Assembly (NCBI GenBank): GCA_003586115.2
Contig: QVOM02000042.1
Coordinates: 78,651,868 to 78,715,867, forward strand
Reading direction: 5' to 3'
DNA from: Salvator merianae
Lineage: Eukaryota > Chordata > Lepidosauria > Squamata > Teiidae
DNA: 64,000 nucleotides
The notes under the pieces were generated by a model, which was not told the DNA's origin, made no database searches, and was given only the letters and a program-made list of their open reading frames with translations. Position numbers and translations under genes: made by a program. Below, piece after piece: positions 10,170 through 22,214 of this stretch; within the stretch, counting starts at the first letter, position 1, and each line of letters starts with the position of its first letter.

Positions 10170-11420
10170 GTCTGCATCCCCATGATGGGGAACTGTATTG
10201 CCTTAAGGGCAGAAGTGCTTACTCCCACCCCAGATGCAAGGTGTGCTATATCTACACACTACACACCTCACCTAGTTGTTCCCTTTAAAGATGCTGCTCA
10301 TATATATTTTTTGTCATGCCAGAAATGGCTCTGGAAGTTGCCCATTTTTGACATAAATAAAAAAGGTGGGGTGTAGGTCATGTACTGCACGTCATGGAGG
10401 TGGCATGAGTGTTGGAGGGTGGCTAGAGCCCTCGGAATCCAATTTCCTGCTCTCTGGGAAGGATGCCTGTGTGGACGCTTACAGACCCTCAAACGCCCTA
10501 GGAGGAGTGCAGCATGCCAGGAGCACCACTGGTGCACAGACACCACACACCCCAGGCCTCCATTGGGTGCTTTCTGTTGCCTGTGTGGATGCAGCCTTAA
10601 ATCTCTATTTTATTTCTTCTTCTTGTCTAATTTACCATGTTTATTTAGATTCCTAGATAGGAAAGACTCAGTGATCCAAAAGACATGTAAAACATTAAAA
10701 TGTATGGACGTGTTCTCTGTTTAAAATGAAGGTTGCCTTCAGTGCAGTCTTCCATGTGATTTTCCTGCAGTGATACCATAAGAGCATGATGTTTACCTGC
10801 ATACTCCCATCTCAGTAGCTTTTCTACAGAATACAGCAGAAGCTTTCACAAAGGGTGAAGAGCGTGCAGATTTGTTGTGCAATTGTATGAATGTTTGCAT
10901 AGAACTAAGTGGCCCATGGATCAAAGGCATCGGGCACAGAGGCAGAACAACAGCATGACTGAAAGACTCACTTTTGCCTTGCCAAGCCGACTCCATGCAC
11001 AACACACTGTGTCCTGAAGGCAAGGGCTTCTGCTGTGCTGTTGCTGCTGCTCTTTCATTCTTCCCCATGGTCCTAATGTGTGTGCCAATTTTGGAAGAAG
11101 ATTACAGCCTTAATATTTTAACAGGCCTTGTTGCAATGGGTTTGGGCACATGAGATGCAATCTTCACCATAGCACATCTGTGTGACCAATAATCATTCTC
11201 ACAATAATCACTTCATAGGTGCTATATTCTTCAAAAAAGAAAAAAAGTCCTCAATACTGATCAGGAATCATGGGATATATTGGCAAAAGCATCTTAACTA
11301 TTACTGCTGCACAGTAGATTTTGTAAGTATATTGTTTAGCTCCTTGGAATACAGCAATTATGAGATTGGCAGTGCATAAGCTTTATATTCCTACCTTCTG
11401 CTTGATAATATTGTGGATGA
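10170..11420. other. No recognisable feature
   Basis: The stretch 10380-10590 is GC-richer and may be another decayed MITE, but I see no matching ends. The rest shows nothing assignable. Confidence 0.4.
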
Positions 11421-11429
11421 GATTCAAGA

Positions 11430-11901
11430 GAGTGGATGTACTTAACCACGCAGCACAGGCACTGTCCACACTGCGTGGCCAAAAACAGATCCTGAAGCCA
11501 ACACCATGAATGCCAGTAGCCATGCCCAATCCTCGCCATGGCAGTGTCCAGCAAACATCCGGCCGCTGCCATGGTGTCTGGCAGCAGCGCCGCGTGCATG
11601 TACGATCACTCATCAGGCCTGCCAGATTGTGCAGGCCTGATTGGCCCTCACAAGGCCGGATCGGGCATTGCACATTCCAATCTGCCATCACAGGCCTGAT
11701 TGGGGCATTTGCATGGGTGATAGGCACATTGCACCCAAGAGCTTCAGGTAAGGTTTCAGACTACCAGTTTAGTGCACCACTGGTAGTAGCGATCGGGAGC
11801 GGATGAAGTCCGCACCCAGTCGCTGCAGTGATCTTGCAATGTGAATGCACTTGGATAGCAAGCATTCTCAATGCTTGCTACCCTCAAGTGCGAATAGGCC
11901 C
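11430..11901. mobile_element. GC-rich Harbinger-like MITE, left end uncertain
   Basis: The right end reads AAGTGCGAATAGGCCC, the complement of the GGGCCTATTCGCAC style start seen in HB/HC. The body is GC-rich with imperfect inverted and direct repeats ('gcctgattggcc', 'aggcctgattgggg'). No clear left terminal repeat or target duplication was found. Confidence 0.4.
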
Positions 11902-12023
11902 ATCATGAAGTTGAAACGTATTTGGTAGAACAATAATTAGGAAAAAAGGAGTTGACAATATAGATTATTAACAGTTATATTACCATTTATGAACTATCAT
12001 TTGCTTATGTAGAACCTTTAAAA

Positions 12024-12077
12024 TATTATTATTATTATTATTATTATTATTACTACTACTACTACTACTACTACTAT
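12024..12077. repeat. (ATT)n then (ACT)n microsatellite
   Basis: About nine ATT units run directly into about nine ACT units, suggesting one array in which a point change spread. Confidence 0.9.
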
Positions 12078-12079
12078 TT

Positions 12080-12810
12080 TTACTGTTGTTTTTATTATTA
12101 TTACCATGAAAGGCTGGACAGCCCACCTCTTGGTCCCTGCTCCTGCTGCTAGGTACTATCTGTGGCCTGCTGGACTCCAACCTTCAGTGTCCTGACCTTC
12201 AGCATTCAGACATTTGGCCCCAGTATTACTGATGACTGAAGGAGTTTGGTGCTTCTTGGCTGAACTGGACCCTGCAAGGCAGCTCTTCAAAAGCCAATAC
12301 TTGGCCCCAGTAATTGCAGCTGTTGGGGCCAGGGCTGCCAGATAATCAGCCATACAAAAAGCCAACCCGCCTCCAAGTTTATCTGATATTTGACTGATTT
12401 TTAGCCCAAGTTGGTAGCTATGGTTAGGACCATTTGCAAGGGCTCTCTCTGCCAGTGAGCCACCACTGGCCCTTTGGGGGAGAACAAGAAGAAGGGTCAC
12501 TTCCTCTGGTCCAGGTTCTTTGGTTTGCTTTTTGCATTTTTTTTTTCCTGTGGAAGGGGTTTGATGTTCTTAAAATTGTTTGTAACTTGCCTGTTGTTTA
12601 ATGTTGTTTTAGCTTATTTATCTGTACAATGTTCTGTTTTGGGGGAGGATTCAATGTATTGAGGTAAGGTATGAGGAAAAATTGTCACCATTGCTGCAGT
12701 GATGGGCAGTGGGAAATATGCCACTGGGATTCTGAAGAATCAGGTTAGGAGAAGGAGTGTTAGATGCATTAAAGCTATCACTTCTTTTGGTCTGCCTTCC
12801 AACTAGCAAA
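12080..12810. other. No recognisable feature
   Basis: No coding or repeat signature that I can name. Confidence 0.4.
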
Positions 12811-12814
12811 GTTT

Positions 12815-14265
12815 GAAGATACCGTCAACTGGTCCACTGTTCTGGTAGTGATGTTCTTGAATGCCAGATCAGTCCAGAGTAAAACATCAGTTATCCTTGA
12901 TTTGATTCTAGATAAAAGAGCTGGTATGGCATGCATTACTGATACTAGATGGATGAAATGGAACTATTTCATTGTTCCAGCAACATTGTTCCAGACCAGT
13001 GGGGAGGGGAGAGAGCTTGCTGTAGTCCATAGGACTGCCATCTCTCTTGCCAGGTAGCCAGTTCCCTCTGTTACTGAATTTGAGGGGCTGGTTTTGTTTG
13101 TTGGGCCAGAGAAACAGAATAGGTATGTTGCTGGTGTACCACCCACCCCACTGCCCAGCAACTTCTCTATCTGAGCTGGCTGAGGTGGTCTTGGAGGTAG
13201 TGTTGGAAGCTTCTGCCATGGTGATGTTGGGGGATTTTAATATTCATGCGGAGATGATACTCAGTGGGCTGGCTCAGCTCTTTATGGCTACAGTGATAAC
13301 CATGTGGCTGTCTCAGCATATTACTGGCTCAACTCATATAGTGAAACATACCTTGATTTAGTCTTTGTCATGGAGCGGATTGGTGAGAATCTGTCAATAA
13401 TCTGTCAATAATTTGTTGGCTGGTGATAAGCTCATTATCATGGACAGATCATTTGCTGGTAAGATTTGGACTTGCAGTGGAGGTTCCCTTCTACAATTGT
13501 GGTGGACCTATTGAGATGGTCTGCTTTTGGAGACTTATGGAATCTGAGTGATTTCTAAATGCTCTGGGGACTTTTCCAGGGTCTAGTTTCTCTCTGGAAT
13601 TGTGTCATGAGTAAGGTCATTGACATGATTTCTTCCAAATGCCCTGGGTGTACTGTGGAGTCCATAAAGCACATTAGTATTCCATGGAACTATGGGTGAT
13701 GAAACAGGAAGGTAGATTGCAAGTGTGTGAGTGGTGCAAATCGTGCTGTGAATTTGATGGAACACAAGTGAGAGCATGTTATCATGTCTACCATGTGACG
13801 GGGTGGAGAAAATAAGTTATTTTTCTCCTACCATTGCGGGCTCAAGTAGCCATCCAGCAGAGCTCTTTTGAGTGGTGGTGGGTCTTGGAAAATCAAGCCC
13901 AAGGGAGCAAAGGCGAGAGCCATGTGAATCTGTTGTGACAAATTTACAGGGCATTTTGAGGGCAAAGTCACTCAGGGCTGACAATAATCTAGAAGAAGTG
14001 TCCAAAGAACCATCTGGTCCAGTTATTTTGGATCAGTTTCAATTATTGCAGCCTGAGGATGTGGACAAGCTACTTGCTGGAGTCTGACCAACCACATGCC
14101 CTCTGGATCCCTGCTCTTCATGGCTGATAAAAGCTAGCCAGCAGGGTATGACCGGGTGAATTCTGGGAGTGATGAATGCCTCTTTGAGAGATGTGGTGGT
14201 CCTGCTGTGGCTCTGAATTATTACTGCCCTCTATCTGGAGAGTTGTGATGTGATCCCTTAATTAA
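12815..14265 (+). pseudogene. Decayed L2-like LINE: endonuclease to start of RT
   Basis: A fossil L2 reading frame in several pieces. From 12848, VMFLNARSVQSKTSVILDLILDKRAGMACITDTRW matches LLLLNARSVNNKAPLVRDLLSDKVADLACVTETW of the L2 at 38-39 kb, but the catalytic glutamate position reads as aspartate (ITDTRW against VTETW). From about 13115, LLVYHPP ... VMLGDFNIHAE is the AP-endonuclease core with the GDFN motif. At about 14040-14085, LLQPEDVDKLLAGV matches the linker PVTPDEVDKAMGAV, followed by traces of 'NASLRE'. Frameshifts and stops show it is long dead. Everything 3' of about 14265 is missing. Confidence 0.72.
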
Positions 14266-14269
14266 GAGT

Positions 14270-15335
14270 ATTTTAAAAAACATTGGTACAAACAGACTCG
14301 AGGGAAAATTTGGACCTTTTTCAAATAAATGAAACAATTTTTATTGAGAAGACGCATAAGGCAGTCAGTAGCATGCAAAGTATATTTATCTGCTGACATT
14401 CAAAAGCAAGTTTAAAAATGCATAATATCAAAAAGCTGTATATTTGGGGAGACTTGCTAAGCAAATGGCAATTTTCATGGCACAATATGCCAAAGGCAAA
14501 TTTCAGTGCAAACGTTGACTTCTTCGGGTATCAAAGGGTTGTTAGGAAAGAGTATACACACGCAGGATGCAGGTAGAAGGAGGTGTTTAGACAGCCAAGC
14601 TGTGTGGCCTATGCACTTGGGTAACTTGAAAGAAGTCAAAAAGTGAAGATGACTAGGAAAGGGAGCTCTTAGCACCACTTCAGCTGCATCCCCACAATGA
14701 CAGATTGCAGCACCTGGTGGGCTGGAGTACTTGGTGAGTATTGACCCACAGGAGAGGATATGCAGTGTTTTCCTGCTGTGTGCCTCACCCCCTGGCAAAG
14801 TTTGGTGTTGGGGAATGAAAGTTCCTGGGTTTCAAAGTGGCAGCAAAGAACAGGTGGATTAGAGATGGGATGAGAACATGAGGGCCTCTGAGGGTGTCTG
14901 GGGCCCTCTGGGTTGTTCTTTTTACTCTTCAGGAAGGACATCTTGAGGATGCTACTGTCTCCCAGAGGGGCACTGCGTGCTTAGGGGTGTCACTGATGTG
15001 AAGAAATCATGGCTGTCAGACTAGCACCATGAGCTGTCTTCTGCCCAGTTGGATGCAGCCTTTATCTATGTTTCTGAACCAGCCTCATGCTGATCAAAAG
15101 AACAAGGCTGTGGATGGGAAACTGAAGACTTTGGGATGAAATTGTGGTGTTGGAGGAAAAAGGGAAAGGGAGAGTAGTAGAATGCTAACTGGGGTTGGAA
15201 AAAAATTAATTAGATCCATTCTGACTGCAGGACTAGGCTTAGCAAGGCAACATTAGGCAATTGCCAGGTTTTTACCAACATCAGGTAAGGCCATTCCCTT
15301 CATTAGCCAAAAATTGTAGCATCTGTCTGAGTGGG
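14270..15335. other. No gene; one Q-like patch
   Basis: No recognisable gene. At 14849-14888 a 40-bp block around aacaggtggattagagatgg is nearly identical to one at 7690-7730, probably a scrap of Q sequence. Confidence 0.4.
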
Positions 15336-15339
15336 AGGG

Positions 15340-15465
15340 AGGGAAGGTTATATTTTAAATATGTTTTAAGAATACTTTATATATTTTATCTTTTTGTTAT
15401 TGTGACCTTTCCTGGGACCTTTTGGTGAAGGTGGGATATAAATTCTTAAATAAATAAAATAAAAT
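15340..15465 (+). mobile_element. L2-like LINE 3' tail
   Basis: GAGTGGGAGGGAGGGAAGG..., then ttattgtgacctttcctggg, gaaggtgggatataaattc and an A/T-rich tail. The same order of motifs is found at 57990-58130, so the two are copies of the same LINE 3' UTR. 5'-truncated. Confidence 0.6.
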
Positions 15466-15469
15466 TTTC

Positions 15470-16075
15470 TCCAGCGTGCCCAGGGAACTCTGGGAAATAC
15501 AGTGGGGAGACCTTTGGATGAATGCTGAGCAATAGACCACAACTGTTCAATATCTTTGATGCCTTTGAACCACTAATTTGATTTTGTTTGTTCTTCCTTC
15601 TGTATTGTTACAACCTGTGGTTATAACAATATGTTTATCCATGCACCCAGTGCTAGAACAAGGCCTGTTCCAAGCTGCTCTTTCTTAATTGAAGAATTTA
15701 TTTTTGTGCTTGCCAATTCAAACCAGCTTAACGATACAAAAAGAGGGAAAGGGGCAAAAGAGAAAAACAGGGGAAGAATAATAAACACAAGAGTAAGAGG
15801 GGAGTAAAGTGAGTGATAATGTACTTTTCCTGTGATTAGGCTTTGTCTGGGCAGAAAAAAGAAATGCAGATTCTTTGGGCATTTGGCTTTCCTTTGATCA
15901 GATTTAGAACCTTACTTTAAACTCTCAGTGCTTGTAACCACCTGGAGAGTTGGGTGACTTTAGCTGGCTGAAACAGTACTGACACCTGGCTGGGAGTGAA
16001 AAAGGGGTTTATGCAACTGGAGTATGATCGCCAATTTTTTCTGCCAGAATATAGATAGATGTAAGCCTTCGGGCG
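15470..16075. other. No recognisable feature
   Basis: AT-rich; no coding frame or repeat end seen. Confidence 0.4.
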
Positions 16076-16079
16076 AAAA

Positions 16080-16205
16080 ATAACCTTGTAAGCTGCTTTG
16101 AGTCAGCTTCGGCCGAGAAAAGTGGGGTATAAAAACCAAGTTCTTCTTCTTCTTCTTCTTCTTCTTCTTCTCCTCCTCCTCCTCCTCCTCCTCCTCCTCC
16201 TCCTT
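16080..16205 (+). mobile_element. LINE/SINE 3' tail with (TTC)n(TCC)n microsatellite
   Basis: The segment gtaagctgctttgagtcagc ... agtggggtataaaaacc is a typical reptile L2/SINE 3' end. It runs into (TTC)n at 16141-16170 and (TCC)n at 16171-16204. The microsatellite is purely repetitive, and the glutamate/glycine-rich open frames on the other strand are artefacts of it. Confidence 0.65.
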
Positions 16206-16209
16206 TGTC

Positions 16210-18255
16210 TGGTCCCATCTCAAGGTCAAGCCAGCCACCTTGCTTGCACCTTTATAGCACCCACTGTCCAGTAGAGTTGAAGGGGGTGGCAGATACCACC
16301 TGTAGCATTCTTGAAATATGGAGATGACAACTGCTTAATGTGTAAGGTTCAAAAACTTACTGTTCTGCTGGCTCACAAGGCCAGCAGACATTCTAGGACC
16401 AGCGGGAAGTTCTCTGGTCTACATTCATCTCCCTTTTTCCATACTCCTGCTATATAGATTTTCGTTTATAAGGTCTGTGCTTTTTATTACTTTATTTTGT
16501 AACACAAACCACAATTTTCAGTTCAAAAGTCTGCAATCTGGAAAAAGCGATACCTTTCTCCCTTTTCCTGGATATACTGTACTGTAACTGAAAATTTTGG
16601 TTTGGATAACAAAATGTTGAAGGCATCTTCCCTTCTCTATAAGCTTAAAAGTTTTATTCTTTAATTAAATCACTAACTTTTATTGTATTGTAGATTTGTT
16701 ATTCATTCTGTTTTATCATGCTACATAACCTTTTCCTTATGTATTGGCATTTGGGGTGATATTTGGGTAAATTTGAAAGGGGCTTGGAATGAATTAAAAT
16801 TTTTCCCTTTGACATTCATGGAGTAACTGTTTTTGCTGTACAGATTTTCACTATAAGGTCAATTTTCTGGAACCAATTATGTACAGATAAAGGAGAAAGA
16901 GTATACAATCAGCTTCACAAAGATTCCTTTCTCTTTGGTGGGAGCCAAGACAGAGAGAGGGAGGCTTTCCCAGCCAGCATGCCAACAAGTTCTGTGGGGA
17001 AAAGAAGTGATTTTAATTCTCCAGGTAGCCAAATAAACTCAGTGTAGAGAAGTCTGACACCAAGATGTTTAATGTTCTTATTGCCACCATTGGGGCCAGT
17101 TTCTTATACCCCTAATTGCCATATTAAGTAAACAAAGCTTTTGTGTTAGTGTTTGGTTGAGGGCAGGGACCCACTGATTGAACTTTCAGTTGGCAACAGG
17201 CTGCTTGTTCCATGTGCCCGCTTTGGATGGAGGAAACTCACCAGGTGTGTAGCTGGCTGATGCATCACACTGAAAGCCACAGCTGTGGTCACTTGCCTCC
17301 TTAGAGGTTAAAAGCCCTTAGAGCTCAACCTTCAACATCAGACTAGCTTTTGATATCACTGTGCTTTATTTTCTGGATTCCTGGTTTGCTTACTTTGCTC
17401 TGTATGTTGTCTTTTTTCTCTTAAATCTCTGTCATGGACCTTCCTAGAGCTTGAACTCCTGCTTAGCCCCAAGCCTGACCTGCAACCCTCATTCTCAGAT
17501 CCTCTAGTGGTGAGTTGTTTCTGACGTCTCATTTCCTATTCTGACTCCAGGGCTGTTTGGTGCCTAGTAATTTTTTCTCACATGTGGCTCCTGTTATTGT
17601 TGGATTATCTTTCTTGTTTCAGACTTCTGGCTCATGTATAGTCTTTGGCTTTTGACCCAGCCCTACAAAGCCTATGACTTATTCCTGAGAAGACCACCTT
17701 TCTTTTGAGGAACCCTCTGATCTTCTACTGTTTCCAGATTCTAATGCCCATCCTAGCCAACCCTTGTTATAGTGCCTGGTGAACTACTCAACTTTACCCT
17801 GGACTCTTTGAATTACTCTGAGGTATTGTGTCACCAAGTGTCTCTGCTCTCCTATACTTGTTCCTGCTCCTACTCCAACTCCTGCTTCTCCTTCTTATTC
17901 TGATGGCTGCTGTGTTTCTTCACCCTGAGCTCTCCTTCTCTCCCCTGTCACCAGCCTTGCCTCTGACTTCCCAAGAACTGCAGTTCTTATAAGTCTCTTC
18001 TCCTAGTTCCTAGCTCTGGACTCTTCTCAAGCAAGCATTTGTGTTCCGCCACAGCCACCCTTGTCCTGGCTACAAAGGGAGACCAAGGACCAAGGCCTAC
18101 AAGTTGTCTTCAGCAGTATGTTCCTCCTGCCTTGTGTCCAATCTTGAGCCCCAACAGATTCATTCTTCATTTGTTGATTGAACCCAACCTTCTGCTTCCT
18201 AGTACTAAAGTTACTAAGCAAAGGATTTCCTCATTTGGCACCCTGTCAGGGCACA
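16210..18255. other. No recognisable gene
   Basis: Two kilobases with no repeat I can name. The part 17390-18020 is pyrimidine-rich on the plus strand (many ctcct/cttct runs) without being a simple repeat. Confidence 0.4.
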
Positions 18256-18261
18256 GATCAT

Positions 18262-18440
18262 AAGAAGTACCCTGCTGGATTAGACCAGTGTTTCTTCTGT
18301 TTTATCGGCAGGTCATAAATACATAGCTTGACCTGCTCACAGTTTCCCAGCAACTAGAGGCATAATGCCTCCCAGAAAAGGAGAAGTCACACAGCCAATA
18401 GGGCTAGTAACCATTGGTAACCTTCTCCATCATGAGCTAG
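18262..18440 (-). mobile_element. CR1-B LINE 3' end, truncated
   Basis: Starts with cataagaagtaccctgctggattagaccagtg, the reverse complement of the CR1-B 3' end (compare 47975 and 3115), followed by diverged 3'-UTR sequence such as gggctagtaaccattggtaa. Low identity indicates an older subfamily. Confidence 0.6.
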
Positions 18441-18449
18441 TCTAACCCT

Positions 18450-18484
18450 TTATTTTATTTTATTTTATTTTATTTTATTTTAAG
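18450..18484. repeat. (TTTTA)n microsatellite
   Basis: About seven uninterrupted TTTTA units next to the CR1-B fragment. Confidence 0.9.
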
Positions 18485-18489
18485 GTTTT

Positions 18490-19147
18490 TAAACTGAGGC
18501 CTTTTGTACAATAGAGGCTATGTGTTGACTTCCTTATAACATGTGAGCTCTTTTAGGCTTCATCCATCTGATATTTTTCTTTCCATGGCAATACTGTTTT
18601 GGCCACTGTTCCAGCACCAGGGCTCAGTGCAAAATACAAGAACTTTTTCCAGATCTTAAAAAGTTAACATATCATCTATAAATTTTTTCTGAGCTTTCTA
18701 ACTGCAGTCTTCTTGAAAAGTTAGGGTATGTGTCCATAGTGGGCCAAGTTACAATAGAAAGAAAGTATCTCTTGAGTTTCTGCAGATTTTCTTGAACAAA
18801 TAAAACCAATAGTTTCACTTGGTAGTCGTTATCTTCTTGACCAAGATGAGGAGCTATAATAACATCCTTGTCAACCATTGAGAGAGTAGAAGAGAGGAAG
18901 GGTTAGAGAAGGAAGGTAGCATAAGCAGGCAAAGTAACTTACAATTATTTGCAAGTATGCTTGTATTTAAGTTTAGGAGTAAAGGCTCCTGGTACAGTTG
19001 TAGCTAATCCAATGCATATTCTTAACTTGGAAGAGTCAATTGTTTTAAGCATGTCTTTTGTAGTTGAAAAGGCAGTGAGGATAGATCAGAGAGATATTAG
19101 GGCCCAGTCACACCCCTCAAAAAAAAATCTGTTTCAGGCTGCCTGGC
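18490..19147. other. No recognisable feature
   Basis: No coding, RNA or repeat signature seen. Confidence 0.4.
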
Positions 19148-19155
19148 ATACTGAG

Positions 19156-19352
19156 CAGAAGCGGCCCGCGCCTTTAAGGGGGTGGTGGTGTTCGCGTGAG
19201 TGCCATGGCCGTTCGCCGGGCCTCTGGGCCTCCGTACTGACACAGCAGGTCGCTAGGGTTAGCTATGCGACCTGCTGTGTCAGTACGGAGGCACGGCGAA
19301 CGGCCATGGCACTCGCGCGAACACCCCCCCTTAAAGGCACGGGCCGCCGCTG
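19156..19352. mobile_element. hAT-type palindromic MITE (hairpin), copy 2
   Basis: A 197-bp GC-rich element with ends CAGAAGCGGCCCG and GGGCCGCCGCTG and a perfect 8-bp duplication, ATACTGAG, at 19148-19155 and 19353-19360. The arms are almost perfect complements (for example gtactgacacagcaggtcgc and its complement), separated by about 13 bp (tagggttagctat). It is the same family as 4963-5163. The proline/arginine-rich open frames across it are artefacts of the inverted repeat. Confidence 0.92.
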
Positions 19353-19360
19353 ATACTGAG

Positions 19361-20205
19361 GTCACATTTTTAATGAAATAATCCTCCCTGAGACTATCTT
19401 GTTGCTCTTCCCTGCCTCAGCCCCAATAAAAGAAGACTATTTGGGGCAGGTTGTGAGTGAACAGTCTCAAAGTCAGGGAACGGAGGTGAGATGAAAAGCA
19501 GGATTAAGGGCAGAAGCAGGCGGGTGAGGAAGCAAGAAGGAATGTATGGAAATGTCACAGTTTTCAACTTCGCTCAAGCACAAGGCAACAGTGATGCAGG
19601 AGGGGAGTCTCCAATCTCCACATTTACACTTTTCATGCTTTGCAAAATTACACAAAATGGGGTCTTAATGGGGAAGAAGGGGAAAGGAAAAACAGTAGAC
19701 AGGGGCAAGGAGGAGGAACAGGAAGTGGGTGAGGGACAATGGCACCACCCCTCTAGGACACAAACAAGATCTGGCACTGGGCAAGAGGAAAATGGAATCG
19801 TCCCTCTGTCCGCCCCAAATAGCTGTCTTTTGGTCACATCTTAATAAATTAAAACTAATGAGGTGAAACGCCTGAGAGCTGACAAAATCCAGTTAAAGGA
19901 TAGTCCTTTTTCTGGTAGAATAGTCCACAAAAGATACAGAAATGGATTTTGGGGTGTGGGCTCTGAGAGCTCACAAAGTGCTGAAGCAGCTTTATAGTTA
20001 GGATGTGACCACAGCTTAGCTGTAGATTCCTACTCCGAGGCAAAATCCTACAATTTCTGCAATTATAATTGATGTTAGAATGTTAGGTGCTTAATCATAA
20101 GACTAATCTACTGTGCAATGGAAAAAAAATCCTTTGTATTGCCAGTTCAACCATAAAAATGGCTACACGCATTAATCTTTTCCCTTGTATTTATGCAAAC
20201 TGAAT
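19361..20205. other. No recognisable feature
   Basis: Open frames on both strands at 19490-19840 overlap each other and have no recognisable domain. I treat them as chance. Confidence 0.4.
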
Positions 20206-20210
20206 GATAA

Positions 20211-20363
20211 TGTCGCCACAGGAGGTGGTGAGCTCTCCTTCACGGGAGGTCTTCAAGGAGAGGCTGGCCAGACATTTGTCTGGGATGGTTTAGTGGATCC
20301 TGCACTGAGCATGGGGTTGGACTCAGTGACCCTGGAGGTCCCTTCCAACTCTGTGATTCTATG
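20211..20363 (+). mobile_element. CR1 3' end, 5'-truncated
   Basis: Begins in the last coding segment of CR1 (cacaggaggtggtgagctct = ..QEVVSS) and runs to the CR1 terminus, actcagtgaccctggaggtc, followed by the octamer ATTCTATG. Only about 150 bp remain. It is more diverged than the copy ending at 51876. Confidence 0.88.
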
Positions 20364-20759
20364 TCCCATACCTTTTGCATTTCTTCTTGCTTAATGTCTT
20401 CAGCAGCATGGGTGAGGGATACTTCTGGGAAACTGGAAGGACAATGAGATAAAAAGAAGTCTATAGGTTCCCTAACATTTTCACCTCAAAGAACTGCAGC
20501 AATGCAAATTAATTCATTTGTCTGGAAAGGAAAGGCACAACAACACTCAAGCTGAACAATAACTGGAAGCAAGAATGAATATTTATGTATGTGTGTTTAT
20601 TTGTTAAGAGCAACAACAGTTGCAACTATCCTTCAGGAACACAGTTATGATGATCCAAGGTATTAGACTGGTGTCCTTCCTTTTTCTTTTAAAGCAGGGA
20701 AAGAAGTGGGAATCTATGGCCATTTCCTCACCATTATATTGGTTCAAGAAGGGATCCAG

Positions 20760-21065
20760 AGGCCTCCCTTCTGCACTACTGGTGTAGTTTAAAGGAGGTC
20801 CTTCCCTTCCCTAGTAGGCTCCATCTGCATAGGATGATCATAGACTGATCCAACTGGATTAGGAGGCCCAAATGGTTCAGTATATTGGTAGACAACCATG
20901 GGGTATGCAGATGCCTCCATCGTCCTATATACATTGGAGTCTTCCGATTTGGCCTGGGGGCTGGACTGGAACAGCTGTCCCAATGGGGATGGCCTGGTTC
21001 TGGTCCAGGGATAGATCCATCCACACCTGGGACAGATTCCTTGAACAAGATCAGCATGAGACACT
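20760..21065. mobile_element. HA-like MITE fragment
   Basis: Contains HA-style interior phrases (ggcctcccttctgcacta, ctccatctgcata, taggaggcccaaatgg), probably in inverse orientation to 53771. Terminal repeats are not identifiable. Confidence 0.4.
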
Positions 21066-21069
21066 CTGA

Positions 21070-21750
21070 TTCATTTCACTGAAGGTAAACATGGAAACTA
21101 CCTATGTGTATACTTAACAGCAGTTCAGTTTTGTGGCAACATTTCCATACTCATCCCTGCTCACCAGTGAATATATGCTTCTGTTTACTGCCCTTGTCTA
21201 TCACAGGAATCTTGTGTCTTTTGCTTAAGGCTAAAAATGGATCTGTCTATCATTTTTGGGTATAACTGGTAATCTACATTTCACCTTGGAATGGGTAATT
21301 CAGCCTTCTTCCACCAGACATTTTAGAACAGGGTGGGCAACTTTGTGGTCTTCTAGGAAATCTGGGAAAAGTGCATTGGGCACAAAATGGCTGCCAGGGA
21401 GCATAGGAGTTAATTGAAAAAGGGGAAGCTCTTCTTTCCTCTGACTTGGACTAAGAAATGAAAAAAGATATCCATGGATTGTTTTAAATCTTTGGACAGC
21501 TGTCAGAGAGAATTGGCTATTTTGTTTCAGTTGGTTCAAATGCTCTCACAGGAAATGTTTGGCTAGAATATGTTCTTCCATAATTGTCATATAAAGGACT
21601 TCAGTTTAAGACAGTAACTACTAGTTGTAGCGGACATCTTCAAAGTGCAGGAGTGACATGTTTTGTAGCTGTTTTTTCACAGATTTGATTTTCTTAGAAT
21701 CCAAGAAAGCCAATATAACATAGTAATTAGAGTGTCAAACTGGGCCTTGA
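21070..21750. other. Mostly unrecognised; hAT-like scrap
   Basis: At about 21329-21420, cagggtgggcaactttgtgg resembles the start of amniote hAT MITEs, but no second end is visible. The rest shows nothing assignable. Confidence 0.35.
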
Positions 21751-21751
21751 A

Positions 21752-22206
21752 GTCCCTTTCTGCACTTACCTTAGATCTGGAATAGGTGACAACATAGTCC
21801 ACTTCAGAGCATCTTTTGTATGCATACTGGTGTGGACTAGAGAGGCACTGCCTCTTGATAGTATGCACCATCTGCACAAGACACAGCATAATTGAGATCA
21901 GGAGGTAAGAAATGGCCTCCTGATTTGGTGTGCCAATGGAATTGGTTAAACAGCCAGCTCCACCAGCATAGTGGGCGCTGGTAATCCAGATCAGGAGGCG
22001 TGCAGTAGGTGCATGCTTCCATGTTCTGATTTACCAGGGGACGCATTTCAGCAGAGGCTGTCTCTGAAGTTTACACAAGCTTCAGAATCGGCATGGAGGC
22101 TAAACCAGAGCAGCTGTCATAGTGCAGGTAGCATTGTTCTGGTCCATGCCTTTACTTGATCTGGACCAGCTGATCCAGATCTAGGTGCGTAAGTGCAGAA
22201 ACAGCC
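21752..22206. mobile_element. HA-type MITE
   Basis: A 455-bp element with GTCCCTTTCTGCACTTACC at the left and GTAAGTGCAGAAACAGCC at the right. Interior phrases gtaatccagatcaggag and ctgatccagatct are HA-like. The flanking triplets (GAA, TAG) do not match, so the target duplication is not demonstrated. Confidence 0.65.
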
Positions 22207-22214
22207 TAGGTCCA

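Noticed and set aside
12128..12180. Poly-serine/asparagine frame on the minus strand
   Set aside because: It reads through the ATT/ACT microsatellite at 12024-12077.
15960..16238. Frame with long runs of E/K or G/E
   Set aside because: Direct translation of the (TTC)n(TCC)n microsatellite.
19156..19365. Proline- and arginine-rich open frames on both strands across the hairpin
   Set aside because: They mirror each other because the DNA is an inverted repeat of a hAT MITE; no protein domain and no splice context.
19491..19844. 117-codon plus-strand frame rich in G, K and E
   Set aside because: No domain, no splice sites that fit, and an equally long frame on the other strand; probably chance.
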